The translations under genes were made by a program, and so were the position numbers. Below the pieces are notes generated by a model, which was not told where the DNA came from, did not search any database, and was given only the letters and a program-made list of their open reading frames with translations. A DNA stretch of 64,000 nucleotides from Burkholderia latens (GTDB taxonomy: Bacteria > Pseudomonadota > Gammaproteobacteria > Burkholderiales > Burkholderiaceae): the NCBI RefSeq assembly GCF_902499045.1, contig NZ_CABVPL010000017.1:1-64000 (forward strand), written 5' to 3'. Each line of letters opens with the position of its first letter. Positions within the stretch are counted from its first letter, which is position 1. This document shows, piece by piece, positions 39,303-48,732 of this stretch.

Positions 39303-40283
39303 ATGACAACCCGCTTTGACGATACCTCGTCGTGCAGCCCCGATAACGCGTCGCACACATCACTGAGCCCGGGCACCGCCGCGACACCGCGCGTCATTAC
39401 GTTGCCCGCCCATCTTCGGCACATACCGTCATGCAGCGGCATTCCGGACCGGTCCAGCACCTATGTGGCCAATATCGGCTTACTGCTGTTCTTCGGCACA
39501 ATGTTCTGCGGGTTGCTCGTCGCGCCTTTCAAAGATGCGTCCTTCGCGCGGATCGGGCTTTTCGGGTTCGGACTATGGACCACCATGCTTGGGGTCGCCG
39601 CATGGGCAGTGGTGCTCGTCATTCGAGCCGCGATGAATATCGGCGCGTGGTTCGAGGTCGACTCAACCGGTTTCCGGTACGGCATCGGCAAGCGCGCGAA
39701 TGCGAACGCCGTGCAGCAAGAGCAGCGCATCGAATGGCGGGAAATCGTGCCGAGCCCGGATCTTCGCTGCGACGTCGAGTACAACGCCGCCTCCCACGTG
39801 ACCATGCGCCCGGCAAGCTTCCAGTTCTGGCGACGCGACGGCAAGCGCGAACCGGCAAAACGATATACGTTGCGCACGAATCTCGTGGATTACGGTTCGG
39901 ACAACACCATTCTTTGCGTTCGCTTCAAGAATCGGCATGAACTGCTTGTCGCACTGCTGTGCGGCCTGGCGCATCAGGGGCTGCGTTTCAATCCGGAGAC
40001 GTTCGTCGCCGCCGGAATTCACCCTGAAACCTGGCAACCGCTTGCGAAAGCACGGCGACCGGCTTTGCTCTGGCTTTTGGTCATCGTCGTGCTCGCGTCT
40101 CTCGCCTTCTGGGTATGGGGACGCATGTCGCTGCCTTTCTCCATGGCGATTCTGGTCGTGTCCTTCGGGTACTACTGGACCGCGGGCAAGTATGATTTCT
40201 CTCCGGATATCAAGCACTATCCGCGCGAGCCAATCATGTTCCGCGTCGATCGAGACACGCCTTTCGACGACGCGGAGGCTTGA
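39303..40283 (+). CDS. hypothetical membrane protein with four TM segments
   Basis: Protein of 326 residues that I do not recognise. Two transmembrane segments lie near 53-75 and 84-108, a soluble middle of about 150 residues contains REIVPSPDLRCDVEYN and FQFWRRDGKREPAKRY, and two more segments lie near 265-300, followed by a short hydrophilic tail. AAGGAA lies about ten bases before the ATG. Codon use is less GC-skewed at third positions than in its neighbours, which suggests later acquisition. The flanking genes give no hint of function. Confidence 0.75.
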   Translation: MTTRFDDTSSCSPDNASHTSLSPGTAATPRVITLPAHLRHIPSCSGIPDRSSTYVANIGLLLFFGTMFCGLLVAPFKDASFARIGLFGFGLWTTMLGVAAWAVVLVIRAAMNIGAWFEVDSTGFRYGIGKRANANAVQQEQRIEWREIVPSPDLRCDVEYNAASHVTMRPASFQFWRRDGKREPAKRYTLRTNLVDYGSDNTILCVRFKNRHELLVALLCGLAHQGLRFNPETFVAAGIHPETWQPLAKARRPALLWLLVIVVLASLAFWVWGRMSLPFSMAILVVSFGYYWTAGKYDFSPDIKHYPREPIMFRVDRDTPFDDAEA

Positions 40284-40365
40284 CGGCGCGGGCGATGTCG
40301 TTCGCCCGCCAACCCTCGTCCGGGACCAGCCACCCTGCGATGCGAGCGCCGGTGCCCCTCTCCCG

Positions 40366-42183
40366 TCACTCCACCGTCACCGATTTCGCGAGATTCCGCG
40401 GCTTGTCGATATCCGCGCCGCGCAGGCACGCGGCGTGATACGCGAGCAGTTGCAGCGGCACGACGTGCAGGATCGGCGACAACAGCCCGTAGTAATCCGG
40501 CATCCGCAGCACCGACACACCGTCGCCATTGTCGATCCGCGTGTCGGCATCGGCGAACACGTACAGCTGCCCGCCGCGCGCCCGCACTTCCTGCATGTTC
40601 GACTTCAGCTTCTCGAGCAGCGCGTCGTTGGGCGCGATCGTCGCGACCGGCATCGCGTGCGTGACGAGCGCGAGCGGCCCGTGCTTCAGCTCGCCGGCCG
40701 GATACGCTTCCGCGTGGATATACGAGATCTCCTTCAGCTTCAGCGCCCCCTCGAGCGCGATCGGGTAATGCAGCCCGCGCCCGAGAAACAGCGCGTTCTC
40801 GTGCCGCGAGAACTCCGCCGCCCAGCGCCCGATCTGCGGCTCGAGCGCGAGCACGTCCTCGAGCGCGTCCGGCAGCCGCCGCAGCTGCGTCGTGTAGCGC
40901 GCGAGTTGCGCGTCGTCCACGTAGCCGCGCAGCCGGCCCAGCGTGACCGCGAGGATGAACAGCGCGACGAGCTGCGTCGTGAACGCCTTGGTCGACGCGA
41001 CGCCGATTTCCGGGCCCGCACGCGTGAGAAACCGCAGGCCGGTCTGACGCATCATCGCGCTGGTCGGCACGTTGCAGATCGCGAGCGTGTCCATGTGGCC
41101 GAGCGCCTGCGCGTACTTGAGCGCGGCGAGCGTGTCGGCGGTCTCGCCGGATTGCGACACGCCGACCACCAGCGTATTCGGCAATGCGAGCGCGTCGCTG
41201 TAGCGATATTCGCTCGCGATCTCGACCTGCGCGGGCAGCCGCGCGATCGTCTCGAGCCAGCGGCGCGCGGTCAGCCCCGAATAGTGGCTCGTCCCGCATG
41301 CGAGGATCAGCACGTTGTCGATCTGCCCGAACGCACGCGCGGCATCGGGGCCGAATGCCGCCGGATCGAACAGCCCCGCATCCGGAATCGTCGCGGCCAC
41401 GGCCTGCGGCTGCTCGAAGATTTCCTTCTGCATGAAATGCCGGTACGGTCCGAGCTCGACGACGCCCTGCGTCGACGCGACGGTCTGGATCGGGCGCTCG
41501 ACCGGCGTGCCGTCGCGTGCGAGCACCCGCACGCCGCCCGGCGTCAGTTCGACGATGTCGCCTTCCTCGAGAAAGATGAAGCGGTCGGTGATGCCGGCCA
41601 GTGCGAGCGCGTCGGATGCGAGAAAGCACTCGTCGTCCTTCAGCCCGACCACCAGCGGCGAACCGGCGCGCGCGCCGATCAGCCGCTGCGGCTCGTGCTT
41701 GCTGAACACCGCGATCGCGTACGCGCCGTGCAGCTGCGACGTCGCATCGCGCACGGCCGCGAGCAGGTCGCCGCGATACTTGCTGTGGATCAGGTGCGCG
41801 ACGACCTCGGTGTCGGTCTGCCCGTCGAACTCGTAGTTCTCGTCGGATAGTTGCCTGCGCAACGTCTCATGATTCTCGATGATGCCGTTGTGCACGAGCG
41901 CGATCTCGTCGCGCGAGAAGATCGGATGCGCATTGCAGGTCGCGGGCGCGCCATGCGTTGCCCACCGTGTGTGCGCGATGCCGGTGCTGCCGGCGAGGCC
42001 GGCGCTGCGCACGTGCGCGTCGAGATCGGCGACGCGCGACACGCTGCGTTCGCGGCGCGCCTGGCCGTCGACGACGGTCGCCACCCCGCATGAGTCGTAG
42101 CCGCGATATTCGAGGCGGCGCAACCCTTCGATCAGAATCGGAACGATGTTCCGTTGCGCGACCGCGCCGACGATGCCACACAT
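40366..42183 (-). CDS. glmS: glutamine-fructose-6-phosphate aminotransferase (isomerizing)
   Basis: GlmS of 605 residues, making glucosamine-6-phosphate from fructose-6-phosphate and glutamine. The N-terminal amidotransferase begins with Cys2 ([11 protein letters not shown] after the Met) and contains HTRWATHG and HNGIIENHE. The C-terminal isomerase has two SIS domains ([37 protein letters not shown]) and ends KSVTVE as usual. It begins 47 bases after the glycosidase-like gene of the exopolysaccharide cluster, in the same direction, so it is probably a dedicated second copy that feeds amino-sugar precursor into the polymer. That a housekeeping copy exists elsewhere is inferred. Confidence 0.93.
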   Translation of the reverse strand: MCGIVGAVAQRNIVPILIEGLRRLEYRGYDSCGVATVVDGQARRERSVSRVADLDAHVRSAGLAGSTGIAHTRWATHGAPATCNAHPIFSRDEIALVHNGIIENHETLRRQLSDENYEFDGQTDTEVVAHLIHSKYRGDLLAAVRDATSQLHGAYAIAVFSKHEPQRLIGARAGSPLVVGLKDDECFLASDALALAGITDRFIFLEEGDIVELTPGGVRVLARDGTPVERPIQTVASTQGVVELGPYRHFMQKEIFEQPQAVAATIPDAGLFDPAAFGPDAARAFGQIDNVLILACGTSHYSGLTARRWLETIARLPAQVEIASEYRYSDALALPNTLVVGVSQSGETADTLAALKYAQALGHMDTLAICNVPTSAMMRQTGLRFLTRAGPEIGVASTKAFTTQLVALFILAVTLGRLRGYVDDAQLARYTTQLRRLPDALEDVLALEPQIGRWAAEFSRHENALFLGRGLHYPIALEGALKLKEISYIHAEAYPAGELKHGPLALVTHAMPVATIAPNDALLEKLKSNMQEVRARGGQLYVFADADTRIDNGDGVSVLRMPDYYGLLSPILHVVPLQLLAYHAACLRGADIDKPRNLAKSVTVE

Positions 42184-42230
42184 GACACGTCTCCTTCCCT
42201 TTGCCCTTTGATGGACCGTGCGCCGTCATA

Positions 42231-43319
42231 TCAGCGCGATCCGGTCACCGTTGCATCTGCCGTCGTGAACCCGCAGGTGGCGGGTGCGAGCGGGTCGGTC
42301 ATCCGGCTTTCGAATGCCAGGTACAGCGCCTCCTCCAGCACGTTCCAGTGCGCGCCGTGACGATACGGTCCCGAGCGCGCATACCAGCACGCGACGGTGC
42401 TCCAGTCGTTCATCTTGAATGCGACCAGCGCGATCAGCCCCCACGGAAAATCGGACCCCGCGAGCTGCATCCACGTCTTGCCGTACTTCTGCATCCACTG
42501 CGCATAGATCCGCTCGTTCGACTGATCGGGCACGTGAATGCCGGACAGGATCGGGAAGATCTGCGCGACCTTCGCCGGATAGAAGCTCGTGTCGCTGATC
42601 TTCTGCGTGCTCGCGCGGAAACCGGATTGCGTGCCGCGCCAGAACACCTTCACGATCGCCGACGCCAGCCGGTCGGCCCGCTGGGTCCACGGCGCCGCAC
42701 GCGCGTTGTCGCCGTGGCGCAGGTAATACGCGGCGAGCGCCTGGAACGCGCTGTGCACTTCGACGTTGTCCATCAGCAGCGCGACGTGCAGCGTCGACGA
42801 GATCTGATAGACGCCGGTCGCCTTGTCGAGCAGCGTGTCGAGATGCGCACCCGCGCGGGTCAGGCTCGCTTCCCACGCGGCGGGCATCCCGTCGGGCGGC
42901 GCAAAGCGTGCGAGCAGCTCGATCCAGGTTGCCATCATCGCGTCGTCCGCATCGGCTTCCGCGCACGAGCCGACTTGACCGCCCTTCACGCAATAGCGGT
43001 CGAAACCGCCGTCCGGACGCTGGCGCGGCAATACCCATGCGATCCACGCAAGCGCGGACTGACGGGCGTCCATCCGCGTATCGGCCGCGGCCAGCAGCGC
43101 CTTCGCCGCGAAGTACGGGTCGATGCCGGCGCCGTTCAGGCGCACGGTAATCGCGCCGTCCGGGCGTTGATACAGCCCGTTGAGCTGGAGCTCGGCGGCG
43201 CCCGCGTGCGGCACGGAGCAGCACGCGGCGACGCAGCAGGCGACGCGCGCGAAACGCAGCAGCCTGGCGGTGGCCGCCGCGCATGCGCGGGCGGCGGGGA
43301 GAAGCGCGGGCCGGTTCAT
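42231..43319 (-). CDS. secreted glycosidase-like protein of the EPS cluster
   Basis: Protein of 362 residues with an N-terminal signal peptide (hydrophobic stretch VACCVAACCSVPHAGAAE, cut near residue 41). The mature part looks like an alpha/alpha toroid: repeated helices with Trp-rich stretches (ALAWIAWVLPRQRPDGGFDR, DADDAMMATWIELLARF, SDFPWGLIALVAFKMNDWS). Such folds occur in GH8 and related glycosidases and in polysaccharide-cluster hydrolases. DADDAMM near residue 135 could hold the acid pair. AGGAG precedes the ATG. It may trim or release the polymer in the periplasm. Family assignment is tentative. Confidence 0.65.
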   Translation of the reverse strand: MNRPALLPAARACAAATARLLRFARVACCVAACCSVPHAGAAELQLNGLYQRPDGAITVRLNGAGIDPYFAAKALLAAADTRMDARQSALAWIAWVLPRQRPDGGFDRYCVKGGQVGSCAEADADDAMMATWIELLARFAPPDGMPAAWEASLTRAGAHLDTLLDKATGVYQISSTLHVALLMDNVEVHSAFQALAAYYLRHGDNARAAPWTQRADRLASAIVKVFWRGTQSGFRASTQKISDTSFYPAKVAQIFPILSGIHVPDQSNERIYAQWMQKYGKTWMQLAGSDFPWGLIALVAFKMNDWSTVACWYARSGPYRHGAHWNVLEEALYLAFESRMTDPLAPATCGFTTADATVTGSR

Positions 43320-43410
43320 GATCGGGGCTCCTGCGCGGTAGTCCTGCGCAAATCGTCGCCGGGCGCGGCGTTGGCCGCACCGCGTCCGGCGAACGTGTCG
43401 ACGTTGCGGC

Positions 43411-45564
43411 TCAGTTCATCTTGACGCTGGTGAACTTGAGGCTGGTCCCGCTGCTCGCGGTCACGAGCCAGTACTTCGAGTCGGTGATGCCGATGGTGCC
43501 GAGGCCTTGCGTGATGACCGGCGTACCGAACTTCGCCTTCGGCAGCAGCCACGTCATGTTCGCGAGACTCGTCGGGTGGCTGGCCGAGAATGCCCAGCTG
43601 GAGCCCGTGTCGGTGGCCGACCACGTGACGTTCAGGCGCGCGCGGTCGAACACCGTGATGTCGGTCATCGTGTACCAGCGGAACTGCCCGGTGAGCTTCA
43701 GCATATTCGCCTGCGAGAAGATCGCGGACAGCGTCGACGTGTACGACGACGCGCCGAGCGGGTGCGCGTAGATCAGCCGGCTCGTGCGGTTCGCGACGAC
43801 GAAGTTCATCAGCGCGGCGTACCAGTTGTTCACGTCCGTCGTCGGCACCGCGTACTGCTGGAACTCCTCGAACGTCGCGTACTTGCCGAACGGCATCACC
43901 GGGTAGGCCCACAGGCCCGGGTTCAGCAGCGCACCGTTGCGATATGCGCGGGTCGGCGCCGAACCGGTGTGGCCGGTGAAGTAGTACCCGTTGAAGCCGT
44001 TGCTTTCGAGCCAGTTCACCGACCACGTCGGCGTGTTGCCTTCCGGCGCCGCGTATTCGACGTCCGGCTGCAGCGTCGCCGCCTGCACGGCCTGGTGGTT
44101 CATCACCAGGTATTGCGTGAACGTGCTTGCGTTCGTTTCGCTCGCATTCGCCCCCCAGTAGTCGTGGATCCACCCGCCGTGGCTGCCGACGCGATGGCCC
44201 TTGCTGACGAAGTACTTGAGGAGGTTCTGCGCGGTCGGGTTGTTCGCGAGATTGATGCCGCCGCCGTCACCGAAGGCCGCCTCGTCCGGGCCAGCCGTCA
44301 CCACGAGCGAGAACGGGCCGTTGTTCCATACGCCGAGGTTCTTCAATTGAAGTGCCGGCTGGATCTGGTCGCCCGCGCAGAAGTGCCAGTTGAACACGAG
44401 GCCGGCCTGCGCGTTCGGCAGCGGCGACAGCGACGGCAGGTTCAGCAACTGCGTGCCGAAATAATGCAGGTAGCCGTGAATCAGCATCCCGTCGGTCTGC
44501 CCGTCGAGGTACGCGAGCGGCAGGTTGACGAACAGCACGCCGCCGTTGCCGTACGGGTTGTAGCCGGACACCAGCCCGAAGTTCGGCGACGTCAGGATCG
44601 TCGTGCCCGAATACGTGCCCTGCGTGACGAAGCTCGGATAGGTCAGGAAGCCGTACACGTAGCCGGAGATGCCTTCGAGCGTGTCGGTCGTGGTCGCAAG
44701 CGTCGACGCAAGCGCGGTGGCCGTCGTGCCCGTCGCGGTGCTCAGCAGCGAACCGGCGCTGTACGACGTGGTCTTTTTCAGCTTGCCGGTCACGGTGCCG
44801 GTCAGCTTCGGGAGCGTCTGGCTCACCAGCCCGCTGCCGGTCGGCGGCGTCGTGTACTGGAACCATGCGCCATGGTTGTAGTTGGCGAGGCCGCCCGGGT
44901 TCGACGGGCTCGCGGACAGGAACAGCGCGTTGGTGCCCGACGTCGACCCCGAAGTCTTCGACGTGCCCGAGCTGCTCGTCGACGCGAACGACGTCGTCGG
45001 GCTGGCGGCCGTGGTCGCCGAAGTGGTCGTCCATGGCATCGACTTGCCGGGAGGCACTTGCAGCGTGCGCAGCCAGCTGCTCATGCCGGTCACGTTGCCG
45101 AGGCCGATCATGTTGCCGCCGTATTGGTCATACAACACGTAGTCGACGCCGGCCATGCTGCTGAAGCGCGATTTCGGGCTCACGTAGAAGCCGGCGGAAT
45201 TCAGCACGCCGAAATCGTAGACGAGCATCACCTTGCCGCCGTTCAGTGCGTAGTTCTGGATCGCCGTCACGAGCGTGTCGGCTGCCGTCGTATGCACCTG
45301 GTCCGGCAGGATCAGGCCCGGATACTGCGACAGCGTCGACCCGGCGGCCAGGAACTGGCTGTCGGTCATCACCTTGATCTGCAGCCCCTCTTCCTGTGCA
45401 GTGTCGAGCCACGCGGACACGCGAGGATCGGGCAGCGTCAGCGTGTCCGGCACCAACAGCAGCAACTGGTTGGTGGCCGCCCGAACGCCGCCCGGACTGA
45501 ATGCGAATGCGAGCGCGAACAACGCGAACAGAATCCGCAACAACTTGCCTGACTTTGCCAACAT
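43411..45564 (-). CDS. large secreted polysaccharide deacetylase-like protein
   Basis: Protein of 717 residues with a signal peptide (cut after VRA near residue 29). Residues 33-165 look like a flavodoxin-like or GATase-like domain (QLLLLVPDTLTLPDPRVSAW; GGKVMLVYDFGVLNSAG). Ser/Thr-rich segments follow at 177-215 and 265-295. Residues about 385-640 resemble a NodB-like deacetylase barrel: FNWHFCAGDQ, a possible Asp in TAGPDEAAFGDGGG, and His462/His467 in GSHGGWIHDYW where NodB proteins carry H-S/T-x-x-H. A beta-rich C-terminal domain ends the chain. GAGGAG precedes the ATG. It probably modifies the amino-sugar polymer in the periplasm; the metal triad is not canonical. Confidence 0.7.
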   Translation of the reverse strand: MLAKSGKLLRILFALFALAFAFSPGGVRAATNQLLLLVPDTLTLPDPRVSAWLDTAQEEGLQIKVMTDSQFLAAGSTLSQYPGLILPDQVHTTAADTLVTAIQNYALNGGKVMLVYDFGVLNSAGFYVSPKSRFSSMAGVDYVLYDQYGGNMIGLGNVTGMSSWLRTLQVPPGKSMPWTTTSATTAASPTTSFASTSSSGTSKTSGSTSGTNALFLSASPSNPGGLANYNHGAWFQYTTPPTGSGLVSQTLPKLTGTVTGKLKKTTSYSAGSLLSTATGTTATALASTLATTTDTLEGISGYVYGFLTYPSFVTQGTYSGTTILTSPNFGLVSGYNPYGNGGVLFVNLPLAYLDGQTDGMLIHGYLHYFGTQLLNLPSLSPLPNAQAGLVFNWHFCAGDQIQPALQLKNLGVWNNGPFSLVVTAGPDEAAFGDGGGINLANNPTAQNLLKYFVSKGHRVGSHGGWIHDYWGANASETNASTFTQYLVMNHQAVQAATLQPDVEYAAPEGNTPTWSVNWLESNGFNGYYFTGHTGSAPTRAYRNGALLNPGLWAYPVMPFGKYATFEEFQQYAVPTTDVNNWYAALMNFVVANRTSRLIYAHPLGASSYTSTLSAIFSQANMLKLTGQFRWYTMTDITVFDRARLNVTWSATDTGSSWAFSASHPTSLANMTWLLPKAKFGTPVITQGLGTIGITDSKYWLVTASSGTSLKFTSVKMN

Positions 45565-45900
45565 GGTGTGCTCCTCGCTTAAGGAATGGGTTGTGCGCGG
45601 CAGCGGTGCGCGTGCCGGCCGATCAACCAACCTTGCCCGGTAGATGTGTGAGGCTGCCCAATTCGTCGAGCATCGAACGGCACCGGCCGCCGGCAGCCGG
45701 ACCTGCGAACCGGCCCCGGCGAACCGCACCGTTTTCTCCGCTGAAAACGCATCGATGCGACGTGGTGAGTCAAGCGAACAACGTGCCATTGGCGCCGGAG
45801 GCCCGGTCGTGCGCGCTTCGTGTGCCGCGGCGCCGCGCGGGCGGGCCGAAAACGCGCGCGAATCGTTTCATCGCTGATACGGCGGCTTTTGTCGGCGCTG
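45565..45900. other. non-coding gap inside the EPS cluster
   Basis: About 335 bases between two genes read in the same direction. No credible frame is present. It may hold a second promoter for the deacetylase/glycosidase/glmS part of the cluster; no clear promoter element or terminator was seen. Confidence 0.45.
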
Positions 45901-46671
45901 TCAGTGCGGGCCGTCGGACGGATTCGTCAGCGCGCCGGGCCAGCTCGCGCAGTACGTGTAGAGCGTGACCAGCAGGCCGATCAGCAGCGGGCCGCCGAGC
46001 AGGAAATAGCAGAACGGCAGGAACAGCAGCGAGCCGTGATGGATGACGACGGCGTGCAGCAGCATCACGAACGGCAGCGCGAACACGAAGTAGCCGACCA
46101 CGAGCACCGACGCGGCGACCTTCTGCGGCAGCGAGAAATCGAGCGGATAGTAGAGCGCGGCCATCACCAGCGGAATCAGCGCGATCGCCGCGCCGTCCAG
46201 CACGAACATGTCGCGCAGGTGCAGCATCGGCACGTACGGAAACGCGCCCGGGGCGAGCCAGAAATACGCGCAAATCAGCATCTGCGTGAAGCTCGCGATA
46301 CGTAACAGATATGCAACGGGCAGCCAGTTCGCGCGGCGGAAGAACGACGCGCCGAAGCCGGCCGCACAGATCGCCGCGGTGACGGCAAGTTGCGTGCCGC
46401 TCGGCATGCGCGCGGCGACGTCAATCGACAGCAGCGGCACGCGCGGCGCATCGGGCGGGTACCCGAGCACGACCACGTGCAGCGCCGGATCGATCTGCCG
46501 CGCGCCCCAGATCATGACGGCGCGCCAGTAGCGCCACGCGAGCGGCAAGCCGGCCCACAGCAGCGCGTAAAGCGTCGGCGTCAACAGCGCGATCGACAGC
46601 AGCCAGTGCTGCGGATGCGGATGAATCCGCAGCGAACGGTCGACGGGTGGACGGCCGGGATGCGTCTGCAT
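45901..46671 (-). CDS. polytopic membrane protein of the EPS cluster
   Basis: Integral membrane protein of 256 residues with about six hydrophobic segments (for example WLLSIALLTPTLYALLWAGL, LAVTAAICAAGFGASFF, MFVLDGAAIALIPLVMAAL, VAASVLVVGYFVFALPFVML, FCYFLLGGPLLIGLLVTLY). I do not recognise the family. It starts 14 bases after the outer-membrane barrel gene, so it belongs to the same operon. A role in transport or anchoring of the synthase is a guess from position. Confidence 0.7.
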   Translation of the reverse strand: MQTHPGRPPVDRSLRIHPHPQHWLLSIALLTPTLYALLWAGLPLAWRYWRAVMIWGARQIDPALHVVVLGYPPDAPRVPLLSIDVAARMPSGTQLAVTAAICAAGFGASFFRRANWLPVAYLLRIASFTQMLICAYFWLAPGAFPYVPMLHLRDMFVLDGAAIALIPLVMAALYYPLDFSLPQKVAASVLVVGYFVFALPFVMLLHAVVIHHGSLLFLPFCYFLLGGPLLIGLLVTLYTYCASWPGALTNPSDGPH

Positions 46672-46685
46672 GGCGCCCGCCCCCG

Positions 46686-47702
46686 TTACCAGCGATAGAA
46701 CACGCTCAGCTCGCCGCCGATCCGTGAATAGTAGGGATTATGGTAGTAGTCGAATTCGAGCTGCGTGCCCCACTTGCGCGTGACCCAGTAGCGCCATTTC
46801 GCGATCACCTCGTGGCTGCGGAAGTCGGCGATCTGCGAACCGGAGCCCGTAACCTGGTATGCCTCGCGGCCGAACCCGGCGCGCAGCACGATCACGCTCT
46901 TGCCGACTTCGCCGTACGTCACGGCGCCGTAGTATTGGGGCGCCTTCACCGAGCCCGGCGAATCGACGGTGTAGTTCGTGCCCGCCTCGAAGATCCACTT
47001 CGGCAGCGCATACCAGATCACGCCCGCGTGATACAGCTGATCCTTGTGGCCGCTGCGGTTCCATGCGTAGCCGGCGCCGAGCGACACGATCAGCGACCGG
47101 TTGGACAGCAGCTTGCGGTTGATCGACAGGTCGACGCGCGCGCTCGGCAGGATCGTGCCGGACGTCGTGCCGGAAAAACCGATTCCGCCGAACCAGTCCG
47201 GTCCCAGATCCTGCACGTACGTCAGCGAGCCGAGCTGCGTGTTTTCGCCGAAGCGGTGCAATTGCGCGAGCTCGCCGAGTATCGTGCGGCCGCCGTCCTG
47301 ATAGACGCCGCGCACGTGTACGCCGTACCAGTCGCCGTAGCCGTGCGTCAGGTGCGCGCTCGACACGCCGAGCGACATCTCGGCATGCGGTTCGCCCGGC
47401 GCCTGCACGTGCGCGATCACGGCGTCGGGCAGCGGCGGCCGGTTCGTTTCGTCTGGCGAGAATTCGGCGAGCGTCGTGCCGTCCGGCACGCCGTCGGGCG
47501 ACACGCGCACGAATACGGGCCCGTCGAGCGTACGCGGCACGATGACGGGCGGTGCGGCGTCAGCCGCCTGCGCGGGTGGCGAAACGTCGGCGTCATCGGG
47601 CTGCGCCGCGCGCACCGGAAGCGGGCCGGCGGCGACGCCGCACAGCACCGCCAGGGCGGCGACCGGAGCGCGCGAGCCGCGACGGCGGGAACGATCGGAC
47701 AT
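46686..47702 (-). CDS. YaiO-like outer-membrane beta-barrel protein
   Basis: Protein of 338 residues with a signal peptide (cut near PVRAAQ, about residue 32), a Pro/Ala-rich spacer, and from about residue 105 a series of amphipathic strands with aromatic girdles (GYGDWYGVHVRGVYQDGG, LIVSLGAGYAWNRSG, WIFEAGTNYTVDS, GTQLEFDYYHNPYYS), ending in FYRW as outer-membrane barrels do. It resembles the YaiO family of barrels found beside polysaccharide synthases. A likely role is export of the polymer through the outer membrane. AAGGAGCG precedes the ATG. Confidence 0.78.
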   Translation of the reverse strand: MSDRSRRRGSRAPVAALAVLCGVAAGPLPVRAAQPDDADVSPPAQAADAAPPVIVPRTLDGPVFVRVSPDGVPDGTTLAEFSPDETNRPPLPDAVIAHVQAPGEPHAEMSLGVSSAHLTHGYGDWYGVHVRGVYQDGGRTILGELAQLHRFGENTQLGSLTYVQDLGPDWFGGIGFSGTTSGTILPSARVDLSINRKLLSNRSLIVSLGAGYAWNRSGHKDQLYHAGVIWYALPKWIFEAGTNYTVDSPGSVKAPQYYGAVTYGEVGKSVIVLRAGFGREAYQVTGSGSQIADFRSHEVIAKWRYWVTRKWGTQLEFDYYHNPYYSRIGGELSVFYRW

Positions 47703-47712
47703 GGGGCGCTCC

Positions 47713-48729
47713 TTAACGGGATGCGTGGAACCAGCCGCTGCGGCATGCGACGAGGTCGCCGTGCACGCACGCATGGCCGATCACCGAGACGTCGCGCGCG
47801 CACGCGCTGACAGGATGGCCGGCCACGCCGATGCGCGCGCCGGTCAGGCGCAGCAGGCCGCCGGCCGACACGACGCCGTCGATGCAGCTGCCGCTCGCGA
47901 GCAGCACGTCGTCGCGCGCGAACACGCCGCCATGCAGGAACGCGTGGCGTTCGAGTTCGACGCGATGCGCCTTCACGCTGCCGTGCAGCACGCAGCCGTC
48001 GCCGAGCACGAGCGTGCCGTCCACCACCAGATTGCCCTGCATGGCCGTATGCGCGGGCAGGCGCACGTCGCACGGCAGCAGATAGCGGCCGTGTACGTAA
48101 CGATGCGGCAGCTTCGCGAAGTGGCGTGTCAGCGACACGGCGCGGCGCGGCGGATCGGGCAGGTCGGCGGACGCCGCGTCGAGCGCCGCGTCCGCGGTCT
48201 TGCCGAACACGATCGGCTCGCCGTACAGGCATGCGAAGCCGCCCGCGCCGTGCAGGACCATCGTGCCGCCGACCACGGCGCCGCGCAGCACCGCGTTGTC
48301 GACGTCGATGTGCGGCGCGTGCGCGAGCATGCCGACCGTCGCGCCGGCGCGAATGTCGATGCGCTGCTCGGCGAACGCATACGCGGCCCGCGTGCCGCCG
48401 TCGAGCGTGATCGTGCGCCGCGCGTACAGCACGTCGTCGCAGTGTTCGCCGCGCACGACGCGAATCTCGTCGTCGTCCCGCACCACGAGCCCGAGCGCGT
48501 GCCACGGCGGCGCGGCGGCCGGGTCGGCCGTAGCGGCGGGCTGCGCGCCGCCGGCGTGCATGCGCAGCGCATCGCGCCAGCGCGCGGCGAGCAGCGCCTG
48601 ATCGACGAACGGTCCGTCGCCGATCGGCAGCGCGGCCACGTCGCTGCGCCGGATCAGTTCATGCAGCAGCGGCAGGAACGGCAGCGTAAGCACGCCGGCC
48701 ACCGGCACCATCACGTTGAAGGTCGTCAT
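47713..48729 (-). CDS. membrane-anchored beta-helix (bactofilin-like) protein
   Basis: Protein of 338 residues. One hydrophobic segment near the N-terminus (VMVPVAGVLTLPFLPLLHEL) and then, from about residue 125, short repeating hydrophobic strands (TVGMLAHAPHIDVDNAVLRG, YLLPCDVRLPAHTAMQGNLV, VDGTLVLGDGCVLHGSVKAH) that read like a parallel beta-helix as in bactofilins (polymer-forming proteins) or hexapeptide-type proteins. It begins three bases after the synthase stop and ends about ten bases before the barrel gene. It might scaffold the synthase complex. A sugar-acyl transferase is an alternative, but no catalytic His motif is clear. Confidence 0.65.
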   Translation of the reverse strand: MTTFNVMVPVAGVLTLPFLPLLHELIRRSDVAALPIGDGPFVDQALLAARWRDALRMHAGGAQPAATADPAAAPPWHALGLVVRDDDEIRVVRGEHCDDVLYARRTITLDGGTRAAYAFAEQRIDIRAGATVGMLAHAPHIDVDNAVLRGAVVGGTMVLHGAGGFACLYGEPIVFGKTADAALDAASADLPDPPRRAVSLTRHFAKLPHRYVHGRYLLPCDVRLPAHTAMQGNLVVDGTLVLGDGCVLHGSVKAHRVELERHAFLHGGVFARDDVLLASGSCIDGVVSAGGLLRLTGARIGVAGHPVSACARDVSVIGHACVHGDLVACRSGWFHASR

Positions 48730-48732
48730 CGT

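Noticed and set aside
40288-40309. Stem-loop at the end of glmS as a rho-independent terminator
   Set aside because: There is an 8-bp stem but no T run on either strand. It may help termination, but the evidence is too weak for a feature.
45770-46273. Alternative minus-strand frame of 167 residues in the EPS cluster
   Set aside because: It overlaps the polytopic membrane protein in another frame and has shadow-type composition.
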